49,514 nt of DNA from Pseudomonas sp. C2B4 (GCF_013359695.1 NZ_JABFMU010000049.1:1-49514); one strand, 5' to 3'; positions 32,825 to 41,349 are shown, numbered from the stretch's first letter. Numbers and translations: made by a program. The notes: generated by a model not told the origin, from the sequence alone.

Positions 32825-33952
32825 TCAGCGTTGTTCGATTGGCACGAACTTGCGCTGTTCGACGCCGACGTACTCGGCGCTCGGGCGGATGATTCGGTTG
32901 TTGGCGCGTTGTTCGTACACGTGAGCGGCCCAGCCGGTCAGGCGCGAGCAGACGAAAATCGGTGTGAACAACTTGGTCGGGATGCCCATGAAGTGGTACG
33001 CCGAGGCATGGTAGAAGTCGGCGTTCGGGAACAGTTTCTTCTGTTCCCACATGGTCTTGTCGATGGCTTCGGAGACCGGGAACAGCACCTTGTCGCCCAC
33101 TTCTTCAGCGAGTTTTTTCGACCAGCCCTTGATCACCTCGTTGCGCGGATCGTTGTCCTTATAGATCGCGTGGCCGAAGCCCATGATCTTGTCCTTGCGC
33201 TCGAGCATGCCGAGGGTGCCCTGGATCGCCTCTTCCGGCGACGAGAAGCGCTCGATCATTTCCATCGCTGCTTCGTTGGCGCCGCCGTGCAGTGGACCGC
33301 GCAGCGAACCGATGGCTGCGGTGACGCAGGAGAACAGGTCGGACAGGGTCGAGGCGCATACGCGGGCGGTGAAGGTCGAGGCGTTGAATTCGTGCTCCGC
33401 GTAGAGGATCAGCGAAACGTTCATCACCTTGACGTGCAACTCGCTCGGTTTCTTGCCGTGCAGCAGGTGCAGGAAGTGGCCGCCGATGGACTGCTCGTCG
33501 CTCACGCATTCGATGCGCTTGCCTTCGTGGCTGAAGCGATACCAGTAGGTCATGATCGCCGGGAAGGCGGCCAGCAGGCGGTCGGTCTTGTCGTGTTGCT
33601 CGGAGAAGTTGTGCTCCGGTTCCAGATTGCCCAGGAACGAGCAACCGGTGCGCATCACGTCCATCGGATGGGCGTCGGCGGGGATGCGTTCCAGCACTTC
33701 TTTCAGCGCTTGCGGCAGGTCGCGCAGCTTGCTCAGCTTACTGATGTAGGCGGCCAGCTGTGTTTTGCTCGGCAGTTCGCCGTAAAGCAGTAGGTAGGCG
33801 ACTTCTTCGAATTGTGCGTCAGCCGCCAGTTCGCGAACGTCGTAGCCGCGATAGGTGAGCCCTGCGCCCGACTGGCCCACGGTGGACAGTGCGGTTTGCC
33901 CGGCAACCTGGCCACGGAGCCCGGCGCCACTGAGTACTTTTGCTTCGGCCAT
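32825..33952 (-). CDS. prpC: 2-methylcitrate synthase
   Basis: A 375-residue citrate-synthase-family enzyme condensing propionyl-CoA with oxaloacetate. Signature regions are HEFNASTFTARV, GPLHGGANE, GFGHAIYKDNDPR and the DFYHASAYHFMGIP active-site segment. The ATG at 33952 lies six bases after GGAG; an in-frame TTG upstream is rejected. It follows prpB, with a REP doublet between. Confidence 0.96.
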   Translation of the reverse strand: MAEAKVLSGAGLRGQVAGQTALSTVGQSGAGLTYRGYDVRELAADAQFEEVAYLLLYGELPSKTQLAAYISKLSKLRDLPQALKEVLERIPADAHPMDVMRTGCSFLGNLEPEHNFSEQHDKTDRLLAAFPAIMTYWYRFSHEGKRIECVSDEQSIGGHFLHLLHGKKPSELHVKVMNVSLILYAEHEFNASTFTARVCASTLSDLFSCVTAAIGSLRGPLHGGANEAAMEMIERFSSPEEAIQGTLGMLERKDKIMGFGHAIYKDNDPRNEVIKGWSKKLAEEVGDKVLFPVSEAIDKTMWEQKKLFPNADFYHASAYHFMGIPTKLFTPIFVCSRLTGWAAHVYEQRANNRIIRPSAEYVGVEQRKFVPIEQR

Positions 33953-33991
33953 TGCTGTCTCCAATTTTTGAATTTGTTAGGGAAACTTGCC

Positions 33992-34087
33992 TGTAGGAGC
34001 GAGCTTGCTCGCGATGCTGGATGGCACACCGCTGTGCATCAGGGACACAGCGTTATCGTTGACGTCCATCGCGAGCGAGCTCCTACA
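33992..34087. repeat. REP doublet inside the prp cluster (prpC-prpB)
   Basis: Left copy TGTAGGAGCGAGCTTGCTCG; the right copy has a short deletion (GCGAGCGAGCTCCTACA). Its core resembles those at 40625 and 42260. Confidence 0.88.
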
Positions 34088-34102
34088 GGTACAGGGTGTT
34101 CA

Positions 34103-34993
34103 TTACTTCTTCGCGGCAAACAACGCATCGAGCTTCTGCTCGAAGGTGTGGTAGTCGATACGATCGTAAAGCTCCATGCGGGTCTGCATGGTATCGATGA
34201 CATTCTGTTGCGTGCCGTCGCGGCGGATCGCGGTGTAGACGTTTTCCGCAGCCTTGTTCATGGCGCGGAACGCCGACAGCGGGTACAGCACCAGCGACAC
34301 ATCCGCGCCAGCCAGTTGTTCGGTGGTGTACAGCGGTGTCGCGCCGAATTCGGTGATGTTGGCCAGGATCGGCGCTTTCACGCGGCTGGCGAACAGCTTG
34401 TACATTTCCAGTTCGGTGATGGCTTCCGGGAACACCATGTCGGCGCCGGCTTCGATGCAGGCCGCAGCGCGATCCAGTGCGGACTCCAGACCTTCCACCG
34501 CCAGGGCGTCGGTACGGGCCATGATCACGAAGCTGTCATCGGTACGGGCATCGACGGCGGCCTTGATGCGGTCGACCATCTCCTGCTGCGAAACGATTTC
34601 CTTATTAGGACGGTGGCCGCAGCGCTTGGCGCCAACCTGGTCTTCGATGTGAATCGCCGCCGCGCCGAACTTGATCATCGACTTGACGGTACGGGCGACG
34701 TTGAACGCCGAGGAACCGAAACCGGTGTCCACGTCCACCAGCAGCGGCAGGTCGCAAACGTCGGTGATGCGACGCACGTCGGTCAGTACGTCATCCAGCC
34801 CCGTGATACCCAGGTCCGGCACACCAAGTGAGCCGGCCGCGACGCCGCCACCGGACAGGTAAATGGCCTTGAAACCGGCACGCTTGGCCAGCAGTGCGTG
34901 GTTGGCATTGATCGCGCCGACCACTTGCAATGGATGCTCGCTGGCGACCGCATCGCGGAAACGCTGGCCTGGAGTGCTCTTGTTGGAACTCAT
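34103..34993 (-). CDS. prpB: 2-methylisocitrate lyase
   Basis: A 296-residue member of the isocitrate lyase/PEP mutase superfamily that splits 2-methylisocitrate into pyruvate and succinate. The catalytic motif KRCGH is at 123-127 (Cys 125). The metal-binding VDVDTGFG segment is at 87-94. The ATG overlaps the stop of the GntR regulator by four bases (ATGA), so the two are translationally coupled. A GAGGTG ribosome-binding site is present. Confidence 0.97.
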   Translation of the reverse strand: MSSNKSTPGQRFRDAVASEHPLQVVGAINANHALLAKRAGFKAIYLSGGGVAAGSLGVPDLGITGLDDVLTDVRRITDVCDLPLLVDVDTGFGSSAFNVARTVKSMIKFGAAAIHIEDQVGAKRCGHRPNKEIVSQQEMVDRIKAAVDARTDDSFVIMARTDALAVEGLESALDRAAACIEAGADMVFPEAITELEMYKLFASRVKAPILANITEFGATPLYTTEQLAGADVSLVLYPLSAFRAMNKAAENVYTAIRRDGTQQNVIDTMQTRMELYDRIDYHTFEQKLDALFAAKK

Positions 34994-35709
34994 GACTCAC
35001 CTCGTTTGGCTGTCGGATTGGCGCCGTCCTGGTAATGACGGGCGATGTTGCGTTTGGACGCGCCGATGTGACGGCGCATCAACAACTCGGCCAGTTCACC
35101 GTCACGGTCGGCGATGGCATCGAGAATTCGGTGGTGTTCGGCAAAGGCCTGGTGCGGGCGATTGGGCGTGGTGGAAAACTGAATGCGGTACATGCGCACC
35201 AATTGATACAGCTCGCCGCAGAGCATTTGCGTCAGGGTGCGGTTACCGCTGCCCTGGATGATTCGGTAGTGGAAGTCGAAATCGCCTTCCTGCTGGTAAT
35301 AGCCTCGACCCGCCTGAAACGCTTCATCGCGCTCGTGGGTTTCGAGGACGCGGCGCAGTTCGTCGATTTCTTCAACGCTCATGCGCTCGGCGGCCAGGCG
35401 ACAGGCCATGCCTTCGAGGGATTCGCGGATTTCGTAGAGTTCCAGCAGCTCGGCGTGATTGAGCGACACAACCCGTGCGCCGACGTGCGGCACGCGAACC
35501 AGCAGGCGCTGACCCTCCAGGCGGTGGATGGCCTCGCGCAGCGGGCCGCGGCTGATGCCATAGGTACGCGCCAGCTCCGGTTCGGAGATTTTGCTGCCCG
35601 GGGCAATCTCACCTTTGACGATGGCCGCCTGAATACGCCGGAATACGTTCTCGGAAAGCGTTTCAGTATCGTCTGAAAGTGAAACCGGGGGTTCGAGTTG
35701 GTCCAGCAT
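34990..35709 (-). CDS. GntR/FCD-family regulator of the methylcitrate cluster
   Basis: A 239-residue GntR regulator: winged helix-turn-helix at about residues 18-85 (ISRGPLREAIHRLEG), then an FCD domain with the usual Asp and His metal/ligand residues. It heads the prp cluster and overlaps prpB, so it most likely represses prp genes until 2-methylcitrate or a related acid binds. This differs from the sigma-54 activator PrpR of enterobacteria. The ATG at 35709 lies next to a TGTCGACA palindrome, suggesting autoregulation. 52 upstream codons covering the operator region were dropped. Confidence 0.92.
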   Translation of the reverse strand: MLDQLEPPVSLSDDTETLSENVFRRIQAAIVKGEIAPGSKISEPELARTYGISRGPLREAIHRLEGQRLLVRVPHVGARVVSLNHAELLELYEIRESLEGMACRLAAERMSVEEIDELRRVLETHERDEAFQAGRGYYQQEGDFDFHYRIIQGSGNRTLTQMLCGELYQLVRMYRIQFSTTPNRPHQAFAEHHRILDAIADRDGELAELLMRRHIGASKRNIARHYQDGANPTAKRGES

Positions 35710-35710
35710 A

Positions 35711-35719
35711 TTGTCGACA
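35711..35719. promoter_or_regulatory. prp operator candidate, site 2
   Basis: TTGTCGACA, containing the palindrome TGTCGACA, sits two bases upstream of the GntR start codon. It shares its centre with the perfect site at 35783-35794. Confidence 0.6.
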
Positions 35720-35782
35720 CCTTGAAAGCCAATGCCGCAAAAACTAACGAATACCGGCGCCACAGTCAAAGGATAATTGGAT

Positions 35783-35794
35783 ATTGTCGACAAT
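35783..35794. promoter_or_regulatory. prp operator candidate, site 1
   Basis: ATTGTCGACAAT is a perfect twelve-base palindrome 74 bases upstream of the GntR start. It has the size and form of GntR-family operators. The spacing to site 2 is 73 bases centre to centre, close to seven helical turns, so a looped complex is possible. Confidence 0.7.
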
Positions 35795-35917
35795 CGTCTA
35801 ATAACCACCTGCACCATAAAGACGCAGCAAGCCTGTTTATAGTCGCCCGGCAGCGCTGGCGCCATAAAAACACCGTGCTAGAATGCCGCCCGCATTTGTT
35901 TGTCACATCTGCACTGT

Positions 35918-35935
35918 CTGTCATAAAACTCTGAT
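35918..35935 (+). promoter_or_regulatory. Possible Pho box
   Basis: CTGTCAT-AAAA-CTCTGAT resembles the two seven-base repeats of a Pho box (CTGTCAT with four-base spacing); the second half matches five of seven. It lies about 75-90 bases upstream of the protease gene. Tentative. Confidence 0.3.
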
Positions 35936-36007
35936 AGGCATACGAGGAGCTTGCGCAGCAATGCCAGGGTCTTGAATCGAAACACGGACCGCTGCGCACC
36001 AGGATTT

Positions 36008-36544
36008 ATGAGACTCAAGCCCTTCCCTGCATTCCTTTATTTTCTTTGCCTGCCAGGCGTCGCCGTGGCGGGGGAAAAGACTGTGTATGGCCTCAATGAG
36101 TACGCGTCGTTGGGCGGCATCGACCTGGAAGTGGCAGCCAAACTCGATACCGGGGCAAAAACCGCCTCGCTGAGTGCCCGGGACATCAAGCGCTTCAAAC
36201 GCAATGGCGAATCCTGGGTGCGCTTCTACCTGGCCATCGACGCGGCCCATTCGCACCCGATCGAACGCCCGCTGGCCCGCGTCAGCAAGATCAAGCGCCG
36301 GGCCGGCGACTACGACCCGGAAGAAGGCAAGAAGTACACTGCCCGCCCGGTGATCGAACTGGATATCTGCATGGGCTCGGCCTTACGCAGCATCGAAGTG
36401 AACCTGACCGACCGTAGCGCGTTCCAATATCCGCTTTTGATTGGCTCCGAAGCGCTCAAACGCTTCGATGCGCTGGTCGACCCCAGTCTTAAATACGCTG
36501 CCGGCAAACCCGCCTGCGCCACCGACGCTCATACCGCAGAGTAA
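36008..36544 (+). CDS. Periplasmic retropepsin-like protease of the RimK-associated family (PF05618)
   Basis: A 178-residue protein with a signal peptide (about residues 1-21, ending VAVAG), so it is exported. The mature part carries LDTGAKTASLSA, with D47-T48-G49-A50 matching the aspartic-protease active-site triplet. LLIGSEAL near the C-terminus is the usual second conserved strand. The family was first named ATP-dependent zinc protease, but the DTGA motif argues for a single-domain retropepsin-like aspartyl protease acting as a dimer. AGGA lies three bases before the ATG at 36008. Five bases separate it from the next gene. Substrate unknown. Confidence 0.85.
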   Translation: MRLKPFPAFLYFLCLPGVAVAGEKTVYGLNEYASLGGIDLEVAAKLDTGAKTASLSARDIKRFKRNGESWVRFYLAIDAAHSHPIERPLARVSKIKRRAGDYDPEEGKKYTARPVIELDICMGSALRSIEVNLTDRSAFQYPLLIGSEALKRFDALVDPSLKYAAGKPACATDAHTAE

Positions 36545-36549
36545 TTCCA

Positions 36550-38085
36550 ATGCGCTCTCTTACCCTTCATCTGAAAATGCTGATCGCCATCCTGGTGGTG
36601 CTGGGCATTTCAGTCACGGCCTATCAGATCTTCGTGCTGGGCATTCCCGTGACCGAGGACGCCACCGACGACTTGTGGAACATCGACGCCAAGGTCGAGT
36701 TCGTCGCCAGTGCCAAGGACCCGGTCAAGATTCAGATGTTCGTGCCGCCGCTGAGCCGCGATTACGTCAGTCTCAACGAAAGCTTCATTTCCAATAACTA
36801 CGGTGTGGCGGTCAACCGGGTCGACGGCAACCGCAAGGTCACCTGGTCGGCACGTCGGGCCAAGGGCAACCAGACCCTTTACTACCGTCTGGTGCTGACC
36901 AAACGCTACAGCGCCGAGAAGTCCAAGATCAAAGGCCCGACCTTCCGCGACAGCATCGCCATCGAAGGTCCTGAAAAAATCGCCGCCGAAGCCCTGCTCG
37001 CGCCGATCCGCCAGCATTCGGCCGACGTCGAAACCTTCGTCGGCGAAGCGATCAAACGTGTCAACAATGTCAACGACGACAACGTGAAGCTGCTGTTGGC
37101 AGGCGATCCGTCTACGGCGCAAAAAGCCAGGATCGTCGAACTGGTGCTGTCCATCGCCCATGTGCCAGTGGAAAAAGTCCACACCATTCGCCTGGTGTCC
37201 GATCAACCGCAGACGCCTGAACTCTGGCTGCGCAGCTTCAACGGCACCGACTGGCTGTACTTCAACCCGGAAACCGGTGAACAAGGCCTGCCGACCGACC
37301 GCCTGCTGTGGTGGACCGGTGACGAAAACCTGATCACCGTCGATGGCGGCAAGAAAGCCACTGTCACCTTCAGCATGAACAACAGCGAAATGAACGCCAT
37401 TCGCCTGGCCAAGCTGACCGACGAAAACACCGACGCCAATTTCCTCGAGTACTCGCTGTACGGTTTGCCGCTGCAAACCCAGCAAACCTTCATGATCATG
37501 GTGATGATCCCCATCGGCGTGCTGGTGATCCTGATCCTGCGCAACCTGATCGGCCTGCAGACCCTCGGCACCTTCACCCCGGTGCTGATCGCCCTGGCCT
37601 TCCGCGAAACCCAGCTCGGCTTCGGTATCGTGCTGTTTACGATCATCACGGCCCTGGGGCTGTCGCTGCGCTCCTACCTTGAACACCTGAAGCTGCAAAT
37701 GCTGCCGAGGCTGTCGGTGGTGCTGACGTTCGTGGTGGTCTTGATCGCGGCCATCAGCCTGCTCAGCCACAAACTCGGTCTGGAGCGCGGGTTGTCGGTG
37801 GCGCTGTTCCCGATGGTGATTCTGACCATGACCATCGAACGCCTGTCGATCACCTGGGAAGAGCGTGGCGCCGGCCATGCCATGAAAGTGGCGATCGGCA
37901 CGCTGTTCGCCGCGACCCTGGCGCACCTGATCATGACCATTCCGGAGCTGGTGTACTTCGTGTTCACCTTCCCGGCGATCCTGCTGATCATGGTGGGCTT
38001 CATGTTGGCGATGGGTCGCTATCGCGGCTACCGCCTGACCGAACTGGTGCGTTTCAAGGCCTTCCTGAAAAAGGCTGACGCTTGA
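36550..38085 (+). CDS. Inactive transglutaminase-like/7TM membrane protein
   Basis: A 511-residue inner-membrane protein. One N-terminal span (about 8-30) leads into a periplasmic domain with a transglutaminase-like region (about 185-270, including LWLRSFNGTDWLYFNP). Seven membrane helices follow from about 325 to 490. I find no cysteine anywhere in the protein, so a thiol transglutaminase is impossible; the domain may bind a substrate. It joins the exported protease and the cytoplasmic ligase across the membrane. It overlaps the ligase start (TGATG). Confidence 0.85.
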   Translation: MRSLTLHLKMLIAILVVLGISVTAYQIFVLGIPVTEDATDDLWNIDAKVEFVASAKDPVKIQMFVPPLSRDYVSLNESFISNNYGVAVNRVDGNRKVTWSARRAKGNQTLYYRLVLTKRYSAEKSKIKGPTFRDSIAIEGPEKIAAEALLAPIRQHSADVETFVGEAIKRVNNVNDDNVKLLLAGDPSTAQKARIVELVLSIAHVPVEKVHTIRLVSDQPQTPELWLRSFNGTDWLYFNPETGEQGLPTDRLLWWTGDENLITVDGGKKATVTFSMNNSEMNAIRLAKLTDENTDANFLEYSLYGLPLQTQQTFMIMVMIPIGVLVILILRNLIGLQTLGTFTPVLIALAFRETQLGFGIVLFTIITALGLSLRSYLEHLKLQMLPRLSVVLTFVVVLIAAISLLSHKLGLERGLSVALFPMVILTMTIERLSITWEERGAGHAMKVAIGTLFAATLAHLIMTIPELVYFVFTFPAILLIMVGFMLAMGRYRGYRLTELVRFKAFLKKADA

Positions 38086-39071
38086 TGTTCGGCTTCTGGA
38101 AGACCTGGAAGGCCCTGGAAGCCCGGGGCATCATGGGCATCAATCGGCGTAATGCCGACTACGTGCTCAAGTACAACAAGCGCAGCCTGTACCCGATTGT
38201 GGATGACAAGATCATCACCAAGGAACGCGCCATCGCCGCCGGCATCCACGTGCCGGAGCTGTACGGGATCATCTCCACCGAGAAGGAAATCGACAAGCTC
38301 GACGAAATCATCGGCGGGCGCAGCGACTTCGTGATCAAACCGGCCCAGGGCGCCGGCGGCGACGGCATCCTGGTGATCGCCGACCGCTTTGAAGGTCGCT
38401 ATCGCACCGTGTCCGGCAAGATCATCAGCCACGAGGAAATCGAGCATCAGATTTCCAGCATCCTGACCGGTCTCTACTCCCTCGGCGGGCACCGCGACCG
38501 GGCGCTGATCGAATACCGCGTGATTCCGGACCAGATCTTCAAGAGCATCAGCTACGAAGGCGTGCCCGACATCCGCATCATCGTGCTGATGGGCTACCCG
38601 GTCATGGCCATGCTGCGCCTGCCGACCCGCCAGTCCGGCGGCAAGGCCAACCTGCACCAAGGGGCCATCGGCGTCGGCGTCGACCTCGCCACCGGCCTGA
38701 CCCTGCGTGGCACCTGGCTGAACAACATCATCGCCAAGCACCCGGACACCACTAACGCGGTGGACGGCGTGCAACTGCCCTACTGGGACGGTTTCATGAA
38801 ACTCGCCGCCGGGTGCTATGAGCTGTGCGGCCTGGGGTATATCGGTGTCGACATGGTGCTCGACCAGGAAAAAGGCCCGCTGATTCTTGAGCTCAATGCG
38901 CGACCGGGCTTGAACATCCAGATTGCCAATGATTGCGGTCTGACCTTGCGCACCCATGCGGTGGAGGCACGACTGGAAGAGATGAAGGCCCGCGGCGTGA
39001 CTGAAAGCGTCGAGGAGCGCGTGGCGTTTGTGCAGGAGATGTTTGGGCATATTCCGCCGGTCGAGGGTTGA
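38085..39071 (+). CDS. ATP-grasp ligase, alpha-L-glutamate ligase-like
   Basis: A 328-residue cytoplasmic ATP-grasp enzyme. The nucleotide-binding glycine loop KPAQGAGGDGI is at 85-95. The metal/ATP site LELNARPG at 268-275 contains the E and N ligands typical of the fold. Relatives of RimK add glutamate or another amino acid to a carboxyl group using ATP. The acceptor here is unknown; it is not necessarily ribosomal S6. The ATG at 38085 overlaps the stop of the membrane-protein gene; the TTG one codon earlier is rejected. Confidence 0.88.
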   Translation: MFGFWKTWKALEARGIMGINRRNADYVLKYNKRSLYPIVDDKIITKERAIAAGIHVPELYGIISTEKEIDKLDEIIGGRSDFVIKPAQGAGGDGILVIADRFEGRYRTVSGKIISHEEIEHQISSILTGLYSLGGHRDRALIEYRVIPDQIFKSISYEGVPDIRIIVLMGYPVMAMLRLPTRQSGGKANLHQGAIGVGVDLATGLTLRGTWLNNIIAKHPDTTNAVDGVQLPYWDGFMKLAAGCYELCGLGYIGVDMVLDQEKGPLILELNARPGLNIQIANDCGLTLRTHAVEARLEEMKARGVTESVEERVAFVQEMFGHIPPVEG

Positions 39072-39091
39072 TCCTGGACCGAGTTGCGTCC

Positions 39092-39156
39092 TTCGCGAGC
39101 AGGCTCGCTCCCACAGGAACTGCGCGATCCCCTGTGGGAGCGAGCCTGCTCGCGAA
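39092..39156. repeat. REP doublet, outward-facing, short
   Basis: Reversed-order pair with only a short core between copies, just after the ATP-grasp gene. It is the shortest doublet in the window. Confidence 0.9.
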
Positions 39157-39215
39157 AGCTGACTGACCGTCACCACGATCTCCAGCCCTGCCCCCAATCT
39201 GCCAATCCCCGACAT

Positions 39216-39250
39216 CCCCTCTAGGAGCAATTCCCCGAGGGGACTACAAT
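39216..39250 (+). promoter_or_regulatory. Hairpin and -10-like element upstream of pabB
   Basis: CCCCTC and GAGGGG (39216-39242) form a perfect six-pair inverted repeat, directly followed by TACAAT at 39245-39250, a good -10 hexamer. No clear -35 was seen. The start of pabB lies 36 bases further on. Confidence 0.35.
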
Positions 39251-39285
39251 CGCCACCCCGCCTCGATGGCCGACCCAATCCCCCC

Positions 39286-40629
39286 ATGCTGACCTGTTCC
39301 GTACACCCGTTGCCCTATCGCGCCAACCCTGCCGACTACTTCGCGGCCATTCGTCATGCCCCCGGTGCCGTGCTGCTCGACAGTGGCCGCCCCAGCGCCG
39401 AGCGTGGCCGGTTTGATCTGCTCAGCGCCTGGCCGCTGGAACAACTGGCAGTGGCGCCTGACGAAAGCGGTGGCGATTTCCTGCAACGCCTGCGCGATAA
39501 CCTGACGCGACTGGGTGAAGCCTCCCTGCCCGCACCTTACGAACTGCCATTCGTTGGCGGCTTGATCGGCTACCTGAGTTACGACTTCGGCCGCCACCTG
39601 GAAAATCTGCCAAGCCAGGCCCTGGATGATCTGCAACTGCCGGATGCAAGATTCGGCGTGTACGACTGGGCACTGATCAGCGATCACCACCAGGCCACCA
39701 GCCAATTGGTGTTCCATCCGACGCTGGTCGACAGCGAGCGCCAGCGCCTGATCCAGCTGTTCAGCCAGGCAGTGCCTGAAACGCCCGAGCCGTTCAAGCT
39801 GCAAGCGCCGATGAAGGCCGACCTGAGCGCGGATCAGTATCACCAGGCAATCGAGCGCATTCAGCAATACATCCAGGCCGGTGACTGCTACCAGGTCAAC
39901 TTCGCCCAACGCTTCCGCGCGCCTTGTGAAGGTGATCCCTGGGCAGCCTATTCCGCGCTGCGCCTGGCCTGCCCGACGCCGTTTTCCGGTTTCCAGAGCC
40001 TGCCTGATGGCGGTGCCGTGCTGAGCCTGTCACCGGAACGCTTCGTCAAAGTCAGCGAACGTCACGTGGAAACCCGCCCGATCAAAGGCACGCGCCCTCG
40101 CGGCCTGACGCCGGCCGAAGATGCCGCTAACGCCGCCGAACTGCTGGCCAGCCCCAAGGATCGCGCAGAGAACCTGATGATCGTCGATCTGCTGCGCAAC
40201 GACCTCGGTCGCACCTGCCGCACCGGTTCGGTCAGTGTCCCGGAGTTGTTCAGCCTGGAAAGCTACCCCAACGTGCATCATCTGGTGAGCAGCGTGACCG
40301 GCGAACTGGCGGATGACCGGGATGCGCTGGACCTGATCGCCGGCAGCTTCCCCGGCGGCTCGATCACCGGCGCGCCGAAGATTCGCGCAATGCAGATCAT
40401 CGACGAACTGGAGCCGACCCGACGCGGCTTGTATTGCGGCTCACTGTTATACCTGGACGTGCGCGGCGAGATGGACAGCTCCATCGCCATTCGCAGCTTG
40501 CTGGTCAAGGATGGGCAGGTGTGTTGCTGGGGGGGCGGCGGGATTGTGGCCGATTCCGAATGGCAGGCCGAGTACCAGGAGTCGATCACCAAGGTAAAAG
40601 TGCTGCTCGATACCCTGCAAAACCTGTAG
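39286..40629 (+). CDS. pabB: Aminodeoxychorismate synthase component I
   Basis: A 447-residue chorismate-binding enzyme that with PabA converts chorismate and glutamine to 4-amino-4-deoxychorismate for folate. PIKGTRPRG places lysine 267 at the position that separates PabB (K) from anthranilate synthase TrpE (A). The late segments GSITGAPKIRAMQIIDELE and WGGGGIVADSEWQAEYQE are typical. Its TAG stop lies inside the first bases of a REP doublet. Length matches the family. Confidence 0.95.
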   Translation: MLTCSVHPLPYRANPADYFAAIRHAPGAVLLDSGRPSAERGRFDLLSAWPLEQLAVAPDESGGDFLQRLRDNLTRLGEASLPAPYELPFVGGLIGYLSYDFGRHLENLPSQALDDLQLPDARFGVYDWALISDHHQATSQLVFHPTLVDSERQRLIQLFSQAVPETPEPFKLQAPMKADLSADQYHQAIERIQQYIQAGDCYQVNFAQRFRAPCEGDPWAAYSALRLACPTPFSGFQSLPDGGAVLSLSPERFVKVSERHVETRPIKGTRPRGLTPAEDAANAAELLASPKDRAENLMIVDLLRNDLGRTCRTGSVSVPELFSLESYPNVHHLVSSVTGELADDRDALDLIAGSFPGGSITGAPKIRAMQIIDELEPTRRGLYCGSLLYLDVRGEMDSSIAIRSLLVKDGQVCCWGGGGIVADSEWQAEYQESITKVKVLLDTLQNL

Positions 40630-40724
40630 GAGCGAGCCTGCTCGCGATGACCCCAAGAACGCAGCGGGGTGTCAGGCATCCCGTGTTATCGTTGACGACC
40701 ATCGCGAGCAGGCTCGCTCCTGCA
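40625..40724. repeat. REP doublet overlapping the pabB stop
   Basis: Facing pair starting TGTAGGAGCGAGCCTGCTCG. The TAG within TGTAGG is the pabB stop codon. The right copy ends TCCTGCA. It fills the gap between the convergent pabB and thrH genes. Confidence 0.9.
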
Positions 40725-40731
40725 AGGGGTG

Positions 40732-41349
40732 TTACAGGCTCAAGGTACGATTCGAAGCCTTGATGAACTCCTGTTTCAACTCTTCAAACGTATGCACCGC
40801 CGGAAACTGCGGGAATTCGCGGATCACGTTATCCGGCGCATGGAACAGGATCCCGGCATCCGCCTCGCCCAGCATCGTGGTGTCGTTGTAGGAATCCCCT
40901 GCGGCAATCACCCGGTAGTACAGACTCTTGAACGCCAGAACCGACTGACGCTTCGGATCTTTCTGACGCAGCTGATAGCCCGTCACCCGCCCGGTATCGT
41001 CGGTAATCAAGCGATGGCAGAGCAAGGTCGGGAAGCCGAGTTGACGCATCAGCGGCTGGGAAAACTCGTAGAAGGTGTCCGACAGGATCACCACCTGAAA
41101 GCGCTCGCGCAGCCAGTTGACGAACTCGATGGCGCCGTCCAGCGGCTTGAGCGTGGCGATCACTTCCTGGATATCGGCGAGCTTCAGGCCGTGTTCATCG
41201 AGAATCCGCAGGCGCTGCTTCATCAACACGTCGTAGTCGGGAATGTCCCGGGTGGTGGCCCTGAGGGATTCAATCCCGGTTTTTTCGGCAAACGCGATCC
41301 AGATTTCCGGGACCAGCACACCTTCAAGATCCAGACAGGCAATTTCCAC
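40732..41349 (-). CDS. thrH: Phosphoserine phosphatase/homoserine phosphotransferase
   Basis: A 205-residue HAD-superfamily enzyme matching ThrH, which dephosphorylates phosphoserine and can pass the phosphate to homoserine. Motif I is LDLEGVLVPE near the start. SDTFYEF and GDSYNDTTML are the later HAD motifs. The start is GTG at 41349, six bases after GGGAG; it yields the known length of 205 residues and the conserved EIACLDLEG opening. The longer frame with an upstream ATG is rejected. It diverges from cysH. Confidence 0.93.
   Translation of the reverse strand: MEIACLDLEGVLVPEIWIAFAEKTGIESLRATTRDIPDYDVLMKQRLRILDEHGLKLADIQEVIATLKPLDGAIEFVNWLRERFQVVILSDTFYEFSQPLMRQLGFPTLLCHRLITDDTGRVTGYQLRQKDPKRQSVLAFKSLYYRVIAAGDSYNDTTMLGEADAGILFHAPDNVIREFPQFPAVHTFEELKQEFIKASNRTLSL

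Noticed and set aside
35961..35975. Four-codon open frame (ATG to TGA) after GAGGAG upstream of the protease gene
   Set aside because: Too short to support as a leader peptide without conservation, and it overlaps no structure that would explain attenuation.
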